Source: Streptomyces carminius (GTDB taxonomy: Bacteria; Actinomycetota; Actinomycetes; Streptomycetales; Streptomycetaceae). Taken from it: a stretch of 64,000 bases of DNA. The translations under genes and the position numbers were made by a program. The DNA lies in assembly GCF_002794255.1 (NCBI RefSeq), contig NZ_PGGW01000069.1, forward strand, positions 546,827 to 610,826. The letters are read 5' to 3'. The stretch's first letter is position 1. Each line of letters opens with the position of its first letter. The notes beneath the pieces are model-generated. The model ran no database searches. It was not told where the DNA came from and saw only the letters and a list, made by a program, of their open reading frames with translations. This document shows, piece after piece, positions 42,261 to 50,903 of the stretch.

Positions 42261-42567
42261 CGTGTTCGCGTGGCCACGAGAGCAATGGCGTGAGTTCGAG
42301 GTGGGTGCTCGTCTCCCACCCCGGGCCGACGGCGGCCCGCGGACAGCAGGGCACACCGGGACCACGCCACCTGGTCGTCCGGGCAGGAAGTTTCGAGGCG
42401 ATCCTGGAGTGGTCGGAAACGCGGACATCACGCCACACAGCCTGTGCCCCGTCTGGTATGGGAATGTGCCTGGGGCGTGCGAGCTGGGTACCGGGCAAGC
42501 GCGGTTGCAGAGCTTCCGCTGCATGCCGGGAGCGGCCACTGTCAGTGTCTTCCGGCATGCTCTGCCC
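42261..42567. promoter_or_regulatory. Leader region with nested palindromes upstream of the 42568 gene
   Basis: About 300 bases without a supported gene. At 42521-42560 a 9-base inverted repeat (GCATGCCGG / CCGGCATGC) encloses a second palindrome CACTG-T-CAGTG (42537-42547). It lies seven bases before the next start codon, fitting an operator or a translational hairpin. Confidence 0.5.
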
Positions 42568-42936
42568 ATGCTGACTGCGACTGACGGCCGGGGCCATGTG
42601 GTGAACCGCCCCTCCAAGCCGGCGATAGCCACGATGCTAGCCAGCCTGTGTCGAGGCAACGGCCACATGATCCTCGACTGGCAGGACGAAGACCGCGAAG
42701 GCGACTGGTACATCCAAGTGCTGCTCCGCGACAACAACACCTACCAACTGGAGTACCGGAACGGTGTCGCCGCGGAGCACTACCAGACGCTGACCGTCTC
42801 ACAGGAGAAGGTTCTCCGGGCGCTCCTCGGCTGGGCGGCCGGAAATCCGGAGTGGCGGGACGGCTTCATATGGAACAACATCAGTGTCGTGTTCGAGCCA
42901 TCCGTCACCGAAGCCGCGAGCCGGCCCGCTGTTTAG
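42568..42936 (+). CDS. Conserved-looking hypothetical protein (immunity-protein-like appearance)
   Basis: 122 aa. A small, balanced globular protein with many Trp (ILDWQDEDREGDWYIQVLL, LLGWAAGNPEWRDGFIWNN) and a beta-rich middle (NTYQLEYRNGVAAEHYQT). This composition resembles small Imm or SUKH-type partner proteins of Streptomyces, but I do not recognise a specific family. ATG 42568 chosen because the open frame upstream runs through the attachment repeat and terminator. No ribosome site is obvious; a palindrome occupies the upstream bases. Confidence 0.55.
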   Translation: MLTATDGRGHVVNRPSKPAIATMLASLCRGNGHMILDWQDEDREGDWYIQVLLRDNNTYQLEYRNGVAAEHYQTLTVSQEKVLRALLGWAAGNPEWRDGFIWNNISVVFEPSVTEAASRPAV

Positions 42937-43018
42937 CGCTGCGCTCTTGCGGACCGTGCGCTTACCGGGCTTGGACTAAGGGCCGCGGGCAGGCCGGGAG
43001 CCGGGGTGAGTGGTGGGC

Positions 43019-43483
43019 TCAGGCCGGGCTCTTGTCGAGCACCAGCATGATGTGCTCGTGATCGCCGTACCGGACCGTCTCGGTACGCCGGAAGCCGTGT
43101 TTCTCCAGCAGCCGCACCGAGCCGGTGTTCCCGATGAAGGGATCGGCGTACAGGGGACGGGTCCCCTCCCGCTCCAGGAACAGCGCCAGCGCCCGCGTAC
43201 CGACGCCCCGGCCCCAGTACCGCCTGCCGAGCCAGTACCCGATGAAGCGCCGCTCCTCGTCCCACCACGCCACCACGTTGCCCGCCAGTTCTCCGTCGAC
43301 GGTGACGGCCTGCACGAGGACGGTGGGATCACCGAGCACCCTCGTCGTCCAGTGGGCCATGAAGGCTTCCCGTTCCCGGGGCGGGAACTTCGATCGCCGC
43401 ACGGCCTCGGGATCGTGCTCCTGCGCGAAGAACTCCTCCAGATCGGCCGATCCGACGTCTCTCAAACACACCTCATCACTCAT
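43019..43483 (-). CDS. GNAT-family N-acetyltransferase (RimJ/RimL-like)
   Basis: 154 aa. GNAT motifs: LAGNVVAWWDEERRFIGYWLG, the acetyl-CoA loop RRYWGRGVGTRAL, and the C-terminal NTGSVRLLEKHGFRR. Probably acetylates an amine or protein N-terminus. ATG 43483 (MSDEVCLRDVG) gives the usual family length; GTG 43507 with GGGAG five bases upstream is an alternative that adds eight residues. Single gene. Confidence 0.87.
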   Translation of the reverse strand: MSDEVCLRDVGSADLEEFFAQEHDPEAVRRSKFPPREREAFMAHWTTRVLGDPTVLVQAVTVDGELAGNVVAWWDEERRFIGYWLGRRYWGRGVGTRALALFLEREGTRPLYADPFIGNTGSVRLLEKHGFRRTETVRYGDHEHIMLVLDKSPA

Positions 43484-43623
43484 GCCGACGAGTCTGCCGC
43501 CAACCACTGACACTCCCGGGAGGCCAACGGCCCGGGTTGCCTGTGTCGGTCAGGGGCGCTGAGGTGTGGAGGCTGTGGAATCCGAACCACGGTGGTGTCG
43601 CCGCCACGGCGGTTTCCCGTTCG

Positions 43624-43980
43624 TCAACTGGGCCTGGGCGGATCCGAACGGCGCTCGTACCCGAGGATGTCGTGAAGCCAGCGGTCGAAGTAGTGTGCCT
43701 CAGCCTCTTGATCACCCTCAACGGCCAGCCATTCACGGGCCGCGGTGACCATATGCGCCTCGGCTTGATCCGTTTCCGCGGGACGCAGCTCGACCCGATC
43801 GGTCAGCTCCGCCCAGAGGAACGTGAGCCGGTGGCCTGCCTCGTCACCGTTGTCGGCCGGGAGCCCGCCGCCGGCAGGACCCAAGATCTCCAGCGCCGGG
43901 TCGTACGGCGAAGTGTCACCGCTCGGCATGGCCGCCGCACGTGCTCTCACCACCGCACGAAAGGCCTCTGAGTTCTTCAT
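43624..43980 (-). CDS. Small uncharacterised protein of a PRTase-HAD operon
   Basis: 118 aa acidic, helical-looking protein without membrane or signal segments. Visible parts include SEAFRAVVRARAAAMPSGDTSPYDPALEILGPAG and C-terminal YFDRWLHDILGYERRSD. I do not recognise a family. Its ATG overlaps the stop of the HAD gene (ATGA), so it is co-translated with it. Confidence 0.65.
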   Translation of the reverse strand: MKNSEAFRAVVRARAAAMPSGDTSPYDPALEILGPAGGGLPADNGDEAGHRLTFLWAELTDRVELRPAETDQAEAHMVTAAREWLAVEGDQEAEAHYFDRWLHDILGYERRSDPPRPS

Positions 43981-44519
43981 GGCCCGGCCCCGTCGGGGGT
44001 GGTCGGCACGCTGAGGCGAAGCCAGTCGGCGAGCGCGTCGAAATCGTCGTCGGTGAGCCCCACGCCCGGGTCGACACGGTGAAGCAGCGACGGTCCCGGG
44101 TGCTGGGCAGTGACCCAGAGCCGGTCCATGTCGCTGATCTCGTCGTCCACCCAGATGAAACGGCGGTGGCCGGCCCACTCGACAATGTGGCGGGTCTTCC
44201 AGTGCAAGCCGCGTGGTCCCTCGTCGGTGAACGTGTCCGGCCACCTGAGGACAGGCAGCTTGGGCAGCCCGAGCCGCGGGGCGACGGCGTCGTTCGCATC
44301 GTCCATCCACGTCGAGGCCCACACCACGTCGCACCCCAGGGCGGTCAGGCGCGGCCCGACGGCGGGGTCGAGGCGATCCAGCAGTGGATTTCCCCGGCGA
44401 CGAGACCCCGCGGAGCCGGAGGAGTCGCCCTTCTGGGGACGATGGAACGACGGCCCGAACGGGATCAGCGGTCCGTCGACGTCGAGGAAGAGGACGGGGC
44501 GTTCCGCTGAGCTGGTCAC
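43977..44519 (-). CDS. HAD-superfamily hydrolase (secondary-metabolism/hypothetical HAD type)
   Basis: 180 aa. Motif I VLFLDVDGPLIPFG (nucleophile Asp, here DVDG), motif II-like VVWASTWMDDAN, and C-terminal IWVDDEISDMD. This belongs to the small HAD group common in Streptomyces that often shares operons with PRTases. GTG 44519 begins just before the motif; its ribosome site is weak. 35 bases after the PRTase relic and overlapping the next gene by 4 bases. Confidence 0.82.
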   Translation of the reverse strand: MTSSAERPVLFLDVDGPLIPFGPSFHRPQKGDSSGSAGSRRRGNPLLDRLDPAVGPRLTALGCDVVWASTWMDDANDAVAPRLGLPKLPVLRWPDTFTDEGPRGLHWKTRHIVEWAGHRRFIWVDDEISDMDRLWVTAQHPGPSLLHRVDPGVGLTDDDFDALADWLRLSVPTTPDGAGP

Positions 44520-44554
44520 AGCGGCACGATAGCCCCGTCGAAGCAGGGGAGGGC

Positions 44555-45113
44555 TCACCCCAGCTCTCGTCTCCGCAAAAGGCCCTGAAGGCTGAGGTCG
44601 CGGCGCGTGGTGGAATCAGTGCCGTCCACCAGGACGGCCGCCCCCGTCCAGGTGGCGCCCGAGTCCCCCACCAAGCGGCGCGCGGTCCGGGCTGTGGCGG
44701 AGGTGTCCGCCCAGTCGTCCACAAAGAGCACCCGGTCCCCGGAGCGCAGTCGGCGACGCCGTATTCCCCACTCGACGGTACGGCCCAAGTAGTCCGGCGG
44801 TGTGCTGCGCAGCAGGACCTGATCCCCCAGTCCCGCCTCGCTCAACCCCCTGCGCATCTCGACGAAGCCCGCCCCCCAGGGAGGTCGCCACCAGAGGGCC
44901 GAGGAGAAACCCGGTGGCTTCGGGCGCAAGCACGGTCGTGACGCGGTCTCGGGGGCACAGCCCGGCGAGTGCGGGTCCCAGTTCCACCAGGAGTGACGCG
45001 TCAGCCCACCACCGGGAGACATCTGCGCAGCCCCCGGTACCCCGCCAGGCGAATGCCTCCCGAAGGCGCTGCCGAAGTCCTGGGTGCTCCTGCCGCCTGT
45101 CCACGGACGGCAT
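44555..45113 (-). pseudogene. Phosphoribosyltransferase-like gene, frameshifted
   Basis: Two frames together make one PRTase. Frame A starts at ATG 45113 (MPSVDRRQEHPGLRQRLREAF) and reads VTTVLAPEATGFLLGPLVATSLG. It then enters a run of six G on the coding strand (44872-44877), after which homology continues in frame B: GAGFVEMR ... the PRPP loop DRVLFVDDWADTSATA ... GAAVLVDG. Removing one G restores a 185-aa adenine-PRTase-like protein. Either a real pseudogene, a slippery site or a homopolymer sequencing error. First gene of the PRTase-HAD-small-protein operon. Confidence 0.75.
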
Positions 45114-45233
45114 GGTCTCACCGCCTCGACAGCCGTGTGAGTGAAGCAGCGCGGCGGTGAACCGCTCCGGGGCCGGTGGGGAGGGCCGTGATTCCCCCGG
45201 TCCGGCTCGGGGACGGGAACTACTGTCGCGGGC

Positions 45234-45902
45234 ATGGTCGAACACGATGCCCTCGGCGCCACCCGCGAGGCCTACGACGACGCCGCTCCCACCTATGCGC
45301 GGCTGTTCCGCGACGAGTTGCGCGACAGGCCCCTGGACCGCGCGATCCTGGGCGCCTTCGCCGAAGCCGTACGCGCGGGCGGGGGCGGGCGGGTGGCGGA
45401 TCTGGGGTGCGGGCCCGGCCATGTCACCGCTCATCTGGCCGGGCTGGGACTGGCGGTGTTCGGCATCGACGCCTCTCCCGTGATGATCGAGCTGGCCCGG
45501 CAGGCCCATCCGGACCTGCGGTTCGACGTGGGCTCGATGGCCGCGCTGGACATCCCCGACGACGCGCTGGGCGGCGTACTGTCGCGGTGGTCCGTCATCC
45601 ACCTCCCGCCGCGCGAACTCCCCGCCGTCCTGGCCGAGTTCCACCGCGTGCTGGCACCCGGCGGCCACCTGCTGATCGGTTTCTCGGCGACCGACGGCCC
45701 GTCCCGCCCGACGCAGGTCTTCGACCACGCGGTCGCACCGGCCCACCGGTGGTGGCCCGATCACCTCGCCGCGCTGCTGCGCGAGTCCGGGCTGGCCGAG
45801 GTGGGCCGGATGGTACGTGAGCCCCAGCCCGCCGACCGGCGGCAGTTCCGAGAGGTCCAGCTGCTCGCCCGCAAGGCCGGGGCAGCGGCAGGGGCCGTCT
45901 GA
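45234..45902 (+). CDS. Class I SAM-dependent methyltransferase
   Basis: 222 aa. Motif I RVADLGCGPGHVTAHLAGLG, motif II FGIDASPVMIELAR, FDVGSMAALDIPDDALGG, and WSVIHLPPRELPAVLAEFHRVLAPGGHLLIGF. Substrate unknown; the small-molecule type is common in Streptomyces. ATG 45234 chosen as it starts the conserved REAYDDAAPTYA region at the expected distance; ribosome site weak. Divergent from the PRTase operon. Confidence 0.9.
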   Translation: MVEHDALGATREAYDDAAPTYARLFRDELRDRPLDRAILGAFAEAVRAGGGGRVADLGCGPGHVTAHLAGLGLAVFGIDASPVMIELARQAHPDLRFDVGSMAALDIPDDALGGVLSRWSVIHLPPRELPAVLAEFHRVLAPGGHLLIGFSATDGPSRPTQVFDHAVAPAHRWWPDHLAALLRESGLAEVGRMVREPQPADRRQFREVQLLARKAGAAAGAV

Positions 45903-46065
45903 CCGGACCCGTCCGCGTCCGGTCCGCCGGACGGGGAGCCGGCCGGCGGACGGGTCTACGGATTCCCGGCCCGCGCCCCGCGGCGGCTCCCGTCCGAAGC
46001 CACGCGCCGCCCCCTCGCCGGGCTCGCCGCCGGACGTCCGACGTCCGGAAGCCACGGGCGGTTTC

Positions 46066-46446
46066 TCATCCGTTCGGTTGTGTCCTCGAGCGCCCGAGCA
46101 CCCAGAGGATCAGTGGCACTCCGGCGGCGAGTGCCATCTCGATCGCCGCCAGGACGACGAGATCCCGGCCGGTGCCCGCGGACAGGGTGATCCCCGAGGC
46201 GACCAGGGCGCCTGCGGAGATCCCCAGCGACGGACGCCAGTCGTCGGTACGGATCACCGTCCAGCCCAGCGGGGCCAGCGAGAAGAGCGCGACCATGCAG
46301 GCGGCGAGGTATCGGCCGTAGCCGTCCGGAACCCCGCACCCCTTGGGGTTCCAGTCGCATCCGCCCTCGACGAGCCCGGTCAGCCCCCAGCCGAGCGCGA
46401 GAGCGAGGCACAACCCGTAAAGGGCTCCCCAGCCTTTGCTGTCCAC
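46066..46446 (-). CDS. Small integral membrane protein, unknown function
   Basis: 126 aa with four predicted transmembrane helices (GLCLALALGWGLTGLV, YLAACMVALFSLAPLGW, GISAGALVASGITLSAG, VLAAIEMALAAGVPLILW). Two Cys in a loop (GGCDWNPKGCGVP) may form a disulfide. GTG 46446. I know no function. It sits between the methyltransferase and the kinase relic. Confidence 0.7.
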   Translation of the reverse strand: MDSKGWGALYGLCLALALGWGLTGLVEGGCDWNPKGCGVPDGYGRYLAACMVALFSLAPLGWTVIRTDDWRPSLGISAGALVASGITLSAGTGRDLVVLAAIEMALAAGVPLILWVLGRSRTQPNG

Positions 46447-46473
46447 GGCCGGAGCCTACCGGAAGTACGCCGG

Positions 46474-46570
46474 TCACGGCTGTGCGACCGCGGCCCGCCA
46501 GAAGGGTTCGAAGATGCGGGGCAGGTCCTGCGGGGAGATGCCGGGTCCGTCGTCGGTGACGGTCAGCCCG
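46474..46570 (-). pseudogene. Histidine-kinase C-terminal relic
   Basis: About 30 codons: LTVTDDGPGISPQDLPRIFE then PFWRAA and a stop at 46474. This is the G1 and F boxes (DxGxGIxxxDLPxIFEPF) of a histidine-kinase ATPase domain, with nothing preceding it. The rest is absent because the DUF4387 gene occupies the upstream bases in another frame. It marks a deletion or insertion junction at about 46,570. Confidence 0.8.
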
Positions 46571-46922
46571 CGGTCGGCGGGAGCCGTCCGGCGGCCCGGT
46601 CCGGTACGGGCAGCGTCGCCAGCGGGACGTGGTGCTGGCCGGAGTGGACGTCGCGGTCGCGCAGCGAGGCCTGGCTGACGGGGCGCGGGAAGGAGATCTT
46701 GACGACGTTCAGGGACGGGATGCGGAACATCTGGACGTCGCCCTCGTCGACGCCGTAGAGCTCGGCGACCCTGCGCTCGTCGAGGAACGACTCGTCGGCG
46801 GCGACGGCGTAGGAGTCCGCGTCGCGCATGAACAGTTCCATGGTGACCCAGAAGGGCCCGGCGTTCTTGGACCGGACTTCGTACGCCAGGTCCGCGAGGG
46901 TGGTGGGGGTGTCGTCAGCCAC
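46563..46922 (-). CDS. DUF4387 domain protein (AtuA partner)
   Basis: 119 aa. Typical DUF4387 sequence: TLADLAYEVRSKNAGPFWVTMELFM, then VAELYGVDEGDVQMFRIPSLNVVKISFPRP and a variable C-terminal tail. It always accompanies AtuA-like proteins and probably forms a complex with them. GTG 46922; overlaps the AtuA-like stop by 8 bases. The last 15 residues run into kinase-relic DNA, so the natural end may have been altered by the junction. Confidence 0.85.
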   Translation of the reverse strand: MADDTPTTLADLAYEVRSKNAGPFWVTMELFMRDADSYAVAADESFLDERRVAELYGVDEGDVQMFRIPSLNVVKISFPRPVSQASLRDRDVHSGQHHVPLATLPVPDRAAGRLPPTAG

Positions 46923-48300
46923 GGTGCGGGGCCTCCTCGATCTCGATGCGGAACATGTCGGTGGGGGTGATGCTGTCCACGGTGTGGTTGAGCACGAACT
47001 CGTAGGCGGGTCCGCGCTCGACCTCGGCCGGCGAGGTGGGGAACGCGAGGCTGGGCAGGTAGTTCATGTCCGGTGTCGGCAGGTGCAGCATCAACGGGTT
47101 GGCGATCTTCGCCACGGCGGTGGCGGTGCTCTGCTCCGGCGCGCTGACGAGAAGCATGACCCCCACCTCGCGCGGGGCGCCCCGGGCCGGGTCGAGGTCC
47201 CCCAGGACGGCGTTGTGGCCGTAGAGGCGTACGTCGAAGGCGTACTTGTCCTCGCCCAGGCCGAGTGTCTGCGCCACGCGCTGCCTGATCATCGTGCGCA
47301 GGAGGTCCGCCCAGTCGTCGATGTTCTCCAGGATGTGCGGATCGCGGATCGCGGAGAACGACATGGTCTCGTACCCGGTGACGCGGGCGCCTTCGAGTTT
47401 GACGGTGTGCTGGTCGGCGACGTGGAAGCGGGAGCCCTCGACGCGTACCCGGCGGTCGTCCAGGGCCGTGTAGTCGGCCTCCCGGACGTCCAGGGTGCCG
47501 TCGGGCTCACGCATCTGGAAGGGGTTCACCGTCTCGTAGAGCATGTGGGCGGCGACCAGGATCGGGGTGCAGGCGACCGCCGGGTCGAGCGGTTCGACGG
47601 TGAAGCCGTCGGCGTCGATCGTGGCCAGCACTCCGCCGGCCCGGGGGTCGGTGGTGCACTGCCCGCCGCACTCGATGATCTTGGAGGCGTGCCAGGTGGG
47701 TCCGGCCGGCATGCCTTTCATCAGGGGGTAGGCGGCCGCGACGGCCGTGTCGGTGGCCCGGCCGGCGAGTACCACCTGCGCGCCGGCCTCCAGGGCGGCG
47801 ACGATCGGCTCGTGCCCCATCATGGCCACGATGTGCGTGCAGCTCTCCAGCGTCTCCGCCCGCAGCTCGCCCAGGGGCGGCAGGGCGCGGATCCGGCCCG
47901 CCTCCAGATGCTCGGTGAGCGTGCCGGTCTCCTGCTCGCTGTAGACGCGCGCGACCCTGAGGTCGAGCCCTTCGTCGGCCAGGATGTCGGCGGTGATTCC
48001 CGCGATCCAGTCGACGCCGGCGTCGGTGCCGCTGGTGCCGCACGATCCCACGATCAGCGGGATGCCGGCGTCCGCCGCGGCCCTGAGCAGGACACGCAGG
48101 TCGCGGGCGACCGCCGCGCGTGTGGTCTTGGGCTGTGAGGACCCGAGATAGTAGGGGCCCGAGTCGGTGCTGCCCGCGTCCACGGAGATCACGTCCGCGC
48201 CGAGCGCCAGACCGCGCTCGACGGTGGCTTCGGGGAAGCCGGCCCCGAGCATGCCGGTCGGCGCCAGCACCCTGACGCTGTCCATCCGTTCGTTGTCCAT
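46915..48300 (-). CDS. AtuA-like (DUF1446) acyclic-terpene-utilisation family protein
   Basis: 461 aa. VLAPTGMLGAGFPEATVERG, the Asp-rich DVISVDAGSTDSGPYYLGSS, PLIVGSCGTSGTDAGVDW and VLAGRATDTAVAAAYP are the conserved blocks of the AtuA family. The family is linked to acyclic terpenoid or related branched-acid catabolism in pseudomonads (name of family); the reaction is not settled. ATG 48300 with AGGAAC upstream; an in-frame ATG five codons later is possible. Paired with DUF4387 downstream and with dehydrogenases and MFS upstream. Confidence 0.85.
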   Translation of the reverse strand: MDNERMDSVRVLAPTGMLGAGFPEATVERGLALGADVISVDAGSTDSGPYYLGSSQPKTTRAAVARDLRVLLRAAADAGIPLIVGSCGTSGTDAGVDWIAGITADILADEGLDLRVARVYSEQETGTLTEHLEAGRIRALPPLGELRAETLESCTHIVAMMGHEPIVAALEAGAQVVLAGRATDTAVAAAYPLMKGMPAGPTWHASKIIECGGQCTTDPRAGGVLATIDADGFTVEPLDPAVACTPILVAAHMLYETVNPFQMREPDGTLDVREADYTALDDRRVRVEGSRFHVADQHTVKLEGARVTGYETMSFSAIRDPHILENIDDWADLLRTMIRQRVAQTLGLGEDKYAFDVRLYGHNAVLGDLDPARGAPREVGVMLLVSAPEQSTATAVAKIANPLMLHLPTPDMNYLPSLAFPTSPAEVERGPAYEFVLNHTVDSITPTDMFRIEIEEAPHRG

Positions 48301-48355
48301 GTTCCTGGTTCCTCGTTCCTCTTCTTTTTCTTTCTCGTTCTTTTCCGGCGTCCGG
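48301..48355 (-). promoter_or_regulatory. Unusual purine-rich leader of the AtuA-like gene
   Basis: On the coding strand about 50 bases are nearly all A and G (GAAAGAAAAAGAAGAGGAAC is a representative part), in contrast to the 70% GC surroundings. It contains multiple AGGA sites before the ATG at 48300 and could load ribosomes efficiently. Confidence 0.55.
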
Positions 48356-48388
48356 CACGTGGTCGCGCCGGTGTTCATCCGACGGCGT

Positions 48389-49375
48389 TCATCCGATGTC
48401 GCCGGCGGCGGGGCCGTCCGCCGGCGCGGGCGCGTTCACCGCGAACCGCGGCCGCCCTCCGAGGGCGGCCAGCAGTTCGGCCGCACCCGCCCGTCCCGCG
48501 GCCGCCCGGGCCTCGGCGGTCTGTCCCGCCATGTGGGGGTAGACGACGATGCCGTCGACGCCGCGCAGCGGGCTGTCGGCCGCGAGCGGCTCCTCGCTCA
48601 CCACATCGAGGGCCGCCCCGGCGATCTCACCCGTGCGGACGGCGTCGGCGAGCGCCTGCTCGTCGACGACGCCGCCGCGGGCGGTGTTGACCAGGACCGC
48701 TGTCGGCCTCATCCGCCGGAACGCGGCGGCGTCCAGCAGCCCCCGGGTCCGCTCCGTCAGCGCGGTGTGCACCGACACGTAGTCGGAGGCGGCCAGCAGC
48801 TCCGGGAACCCGACGAACTCCACCAAGGGGCCGGTCCGTTCGCTCCCGGGCACACCGGTCGTGCAGAGGACCCGCATGCCGAACGCCTGCGCGAGCGGTA
48901 TCACGGCGCGGGCGGCCGCCCCGTAGCCGATCAGCCCGAGCGTCGACCCGCGCAGTTCGTGGCCGTCCTCCCGCGGCCAGCCACCGGACGCGACCCCCGC
49001 CGCGCTCTGCACCAGGCGCCGTGCCGCCGCCAGCAGCAGACCGAGGGTGTACTCGGCGACGGCGCCCGCGTTGACGCCCGGCAGGTTGCTCACCGTGATG
49101 CCGAGTTCCCTCGCGGCGGCCACGTCGATCGAGTCGTACCCCACCCCCGTGCGCACGACGGCTCGCAGGCGGGGCGCGCGGGACAGGACGTCGGCGGTCA
49201 GTGGTTCGTTCGCGACGAGAGCCCCCTCGATTCCGTCGAGGGCGGCCACGAGTTCCGCGGGATCGCGTCGGCCGGTCAGCGGCGCGTGGACCGTGGTGTG
49301 GCCGTGCTTCCGCAGATACCGGTCGACCTCGTCGCCGGGCCGCAGGTAGTCCGTCGTGATCAGGATGCGGGGCAC
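48389..49375 (-). CDS. D-2-hydroxyacid dehydrogenase (phosphoglycerate-dehydrogenase type)
   Basis: 328 aa NAD-dependent enzyme. Rossmann motif TLGLIGYGAAARAVIPLA, substrate/hinge VRTGVGYDSIDVAAA, catalytic Arg region NTARGGVVDEQAL, Glu region EEPL, and YPHMAGQT where the catalytic His sits. It oxidises or reduces 2-hydroxy acids. GTG 49375. Between MFS and AtuA-like genes on one strand, so likely part of the same catabolic pathway. Confidence 0.9.
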   Translation of the reverse strand: MPRILITTDYLRPGDEVDRYLRKHGHTTVHAPLTGRRDPAELVAALDGIEGALVANEPLTADVLSRAPRLRAVVRTGVGYDSIDVAAARELGITVSNLPGVNAGAVAEYTLGLLLAAARRLVQSAAGVASGGWPREDGHELRGSTLGLIGYGAAARAVIPLAQAFGMRVLCTTGVPGSERTGPLVEFVGFPELLAASDYVSVHTALTERTRGLLDAAAFRRMRPTAVLVNTARGGVVDEQALADAVRTGEIAGAALDVVSEEPLAADSPLRGVDGIVVYPHMAGQTAEARAAAGRAGAAELLAALGGRPRFAVNAPAPADGPAAGDIG

Positions 49376-49436
49376 GGGCGGTTCCTCGTTTCTCGCTGCG
49401 TCTTCACTCGGTCCGGGAACTGCGGGGCGGGGTGCG

Positions 49437-50714
49437 TCACGGGGCGAGGGCCAGGCCGGTGGTCCGGTGCTGCAGCGCGATGATTCTGACGACGACGACG
49501 ATCGCCGACGTGGCGACGACGGCGATGTCGAGGAGCATCAGGGACCAGCCGGTGACATCGACCATGCCGCCCACCACCGCCGGGCCGAGGAAGCCTCCGC
49601 CGGCCCAGGCGACGGTGTACAGGCCGGCGTAGGTGCCGAAGACCCGGACCGAGGGGGCGAGGTTCCACAGCACCACCACCGCGTTGACGAGGAAGCAGGT
49701 CGCGCCCGCTGCCGCGAGGCACAGGGCCACGACGGTGCCGGTCGGTGTCTGGACGATCGTGCCCAGCACCATGGCGGCGGCGAAGACCGACATGCCCCCG
49801 GCCATGACCCGTAGCCGTCCGTAGCGTTCGGCGAGGACCGCCGCGGGATAGGCGGCCAGGATGAAGGCGATGCCGCTGGGCAGTGTCAGGCCGCCGGCCG
49901 CTCCCCGCGACACGTCGAGCGCTTCCATCCCGTACGGCGTCATCAGGGTCCGTGACGAGGCCCACGCGCTTCCGAAGAGCAGGATCGCGACGAGGATGAG
50001 GAGCCGGCTGCGGTCGGTGTCCTTGAGGATCTCCACGAAGGTGTCCCGCACCCGCGGGTCCTTGCGCTCGGTGTCCCTCGCCTCGCGGCTCTCCGCCAGC
50101 ACGGCCCGGTAGGCCGGGGACCGGCTGTCGCGCACGGTGGAGGCGAGCACCACGACGGAGATCAGCATGATGACCGAGGGGATGGCGAACGCCAGATTCA
50201 GGTGGTGGTCGACCAGGAAGATGCTGAGGAGCGCGGCGACGATGGCCGTGACACTGGAGGCGATCTTGACCACGGCGTTGGCGCGGCTGCGTCTCTCGGG
50301 CCCGATGAAGTCCGGGACGAGCGCTTCGGCGATCGGTTTGAAGGTGTTGGCCACGAGTGCGTAGCTGAACATCACCGCGATCAGCAGCGGCAGGGTCGCC
50401 GCCGTGTGCGGGATGACGGCGAACAGCGCGGCGGCGACCGGCATCCCGACCACCAGGTAGGGCATCCGCCGGCCCCAGGAGGTCCGGGTGCGGTCCGACC
50501 GGTTGCCGATCCACGGCTGGATGAAGATGCCCAGCAGGTTGTCCATGCCCATCAGCAGGCCCACGACGGCGGCGCTGGTGAGGTGCTCCTTCAGGAGGGG
50601 AGGCACCTGTGACTCGTAGAAGTTCCACGTCGACTCTTGGGCGAAAACCGCGAGAGCGACCAGGAACGTGATGCGCCGTGTCCCCTGGCGCCGCCCTGCC
50701 GACATCGTCGTCAT
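49437..50714 (-). CDS. MFS transporter
   Basis: 425 aa with twelve predicted helices. Signature loop 2-3 GNRSDRTRTSWGRRMPYLV, and a second-half counterpart AERYGRLRVMAGG. It resembles sugar/acid:cation or glycoside-pentoside-hexuronide-type symporters (long loop with RxSR). ATG 50714 with GAAGGGA nine bases upstream. Operon partner of the dehydrogenases, so probably imports the hydroxyacid substrate. Confidence 0.9.
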   Translation of the reverse strand: MTTMSAGRRQGTRRITFLVALAVFAQESTWNFYESQVPPLLKEHLTSAAVVGLLMGMDNLLGIFIQPWIGNRSDRTRTSWGRRMPYLVVGMPVAAALFAVIPHTAATLPLLIAVMFSYALVANTFKPIAEALVPDFIGPERRSRANAVVKIASSVTAIVAALLSIFLVDHHLNLAFAIPSVIMLISVVVLASTVRDSRSPAYRAVLAESREARDTERKDPRVRDTFVEILKDTDRSRLLILVAILLFGSAWASSRTLMTPYGMEALDVSRGAAGGLTLPSGIAFILAAYPAAVLAERYGRLRVMAGGMSVFAAAMVLGTIVQTPTGTVVALCLAAAGATCFLVNAVVVLWNLAPSVRVFGTYAGLYTVAWAGGGFLGPAVVGGMVDVTGWSLMLLDIAVVATSAIVVVVRIIALQHRTTGLALAP

Positions 50715-50903
50715 AGGGGTCGTCCCTTCGCGCCGCCACCGTACCGGAGGCTGCTGGGTGAGGTGAGGTGTGCGGGCGTACGGTGGGCGCCGAACGCGGT
50801 TGCGCCCTGCCGGCACGGTTCCGGTCCGTCTGTCCTCAGGTCACGGCGGTCGGACGAAGCGGGCCGGCCGCCCCGCGCACCGTGGTGCCGGCCGCGGTCA
50901 CGG

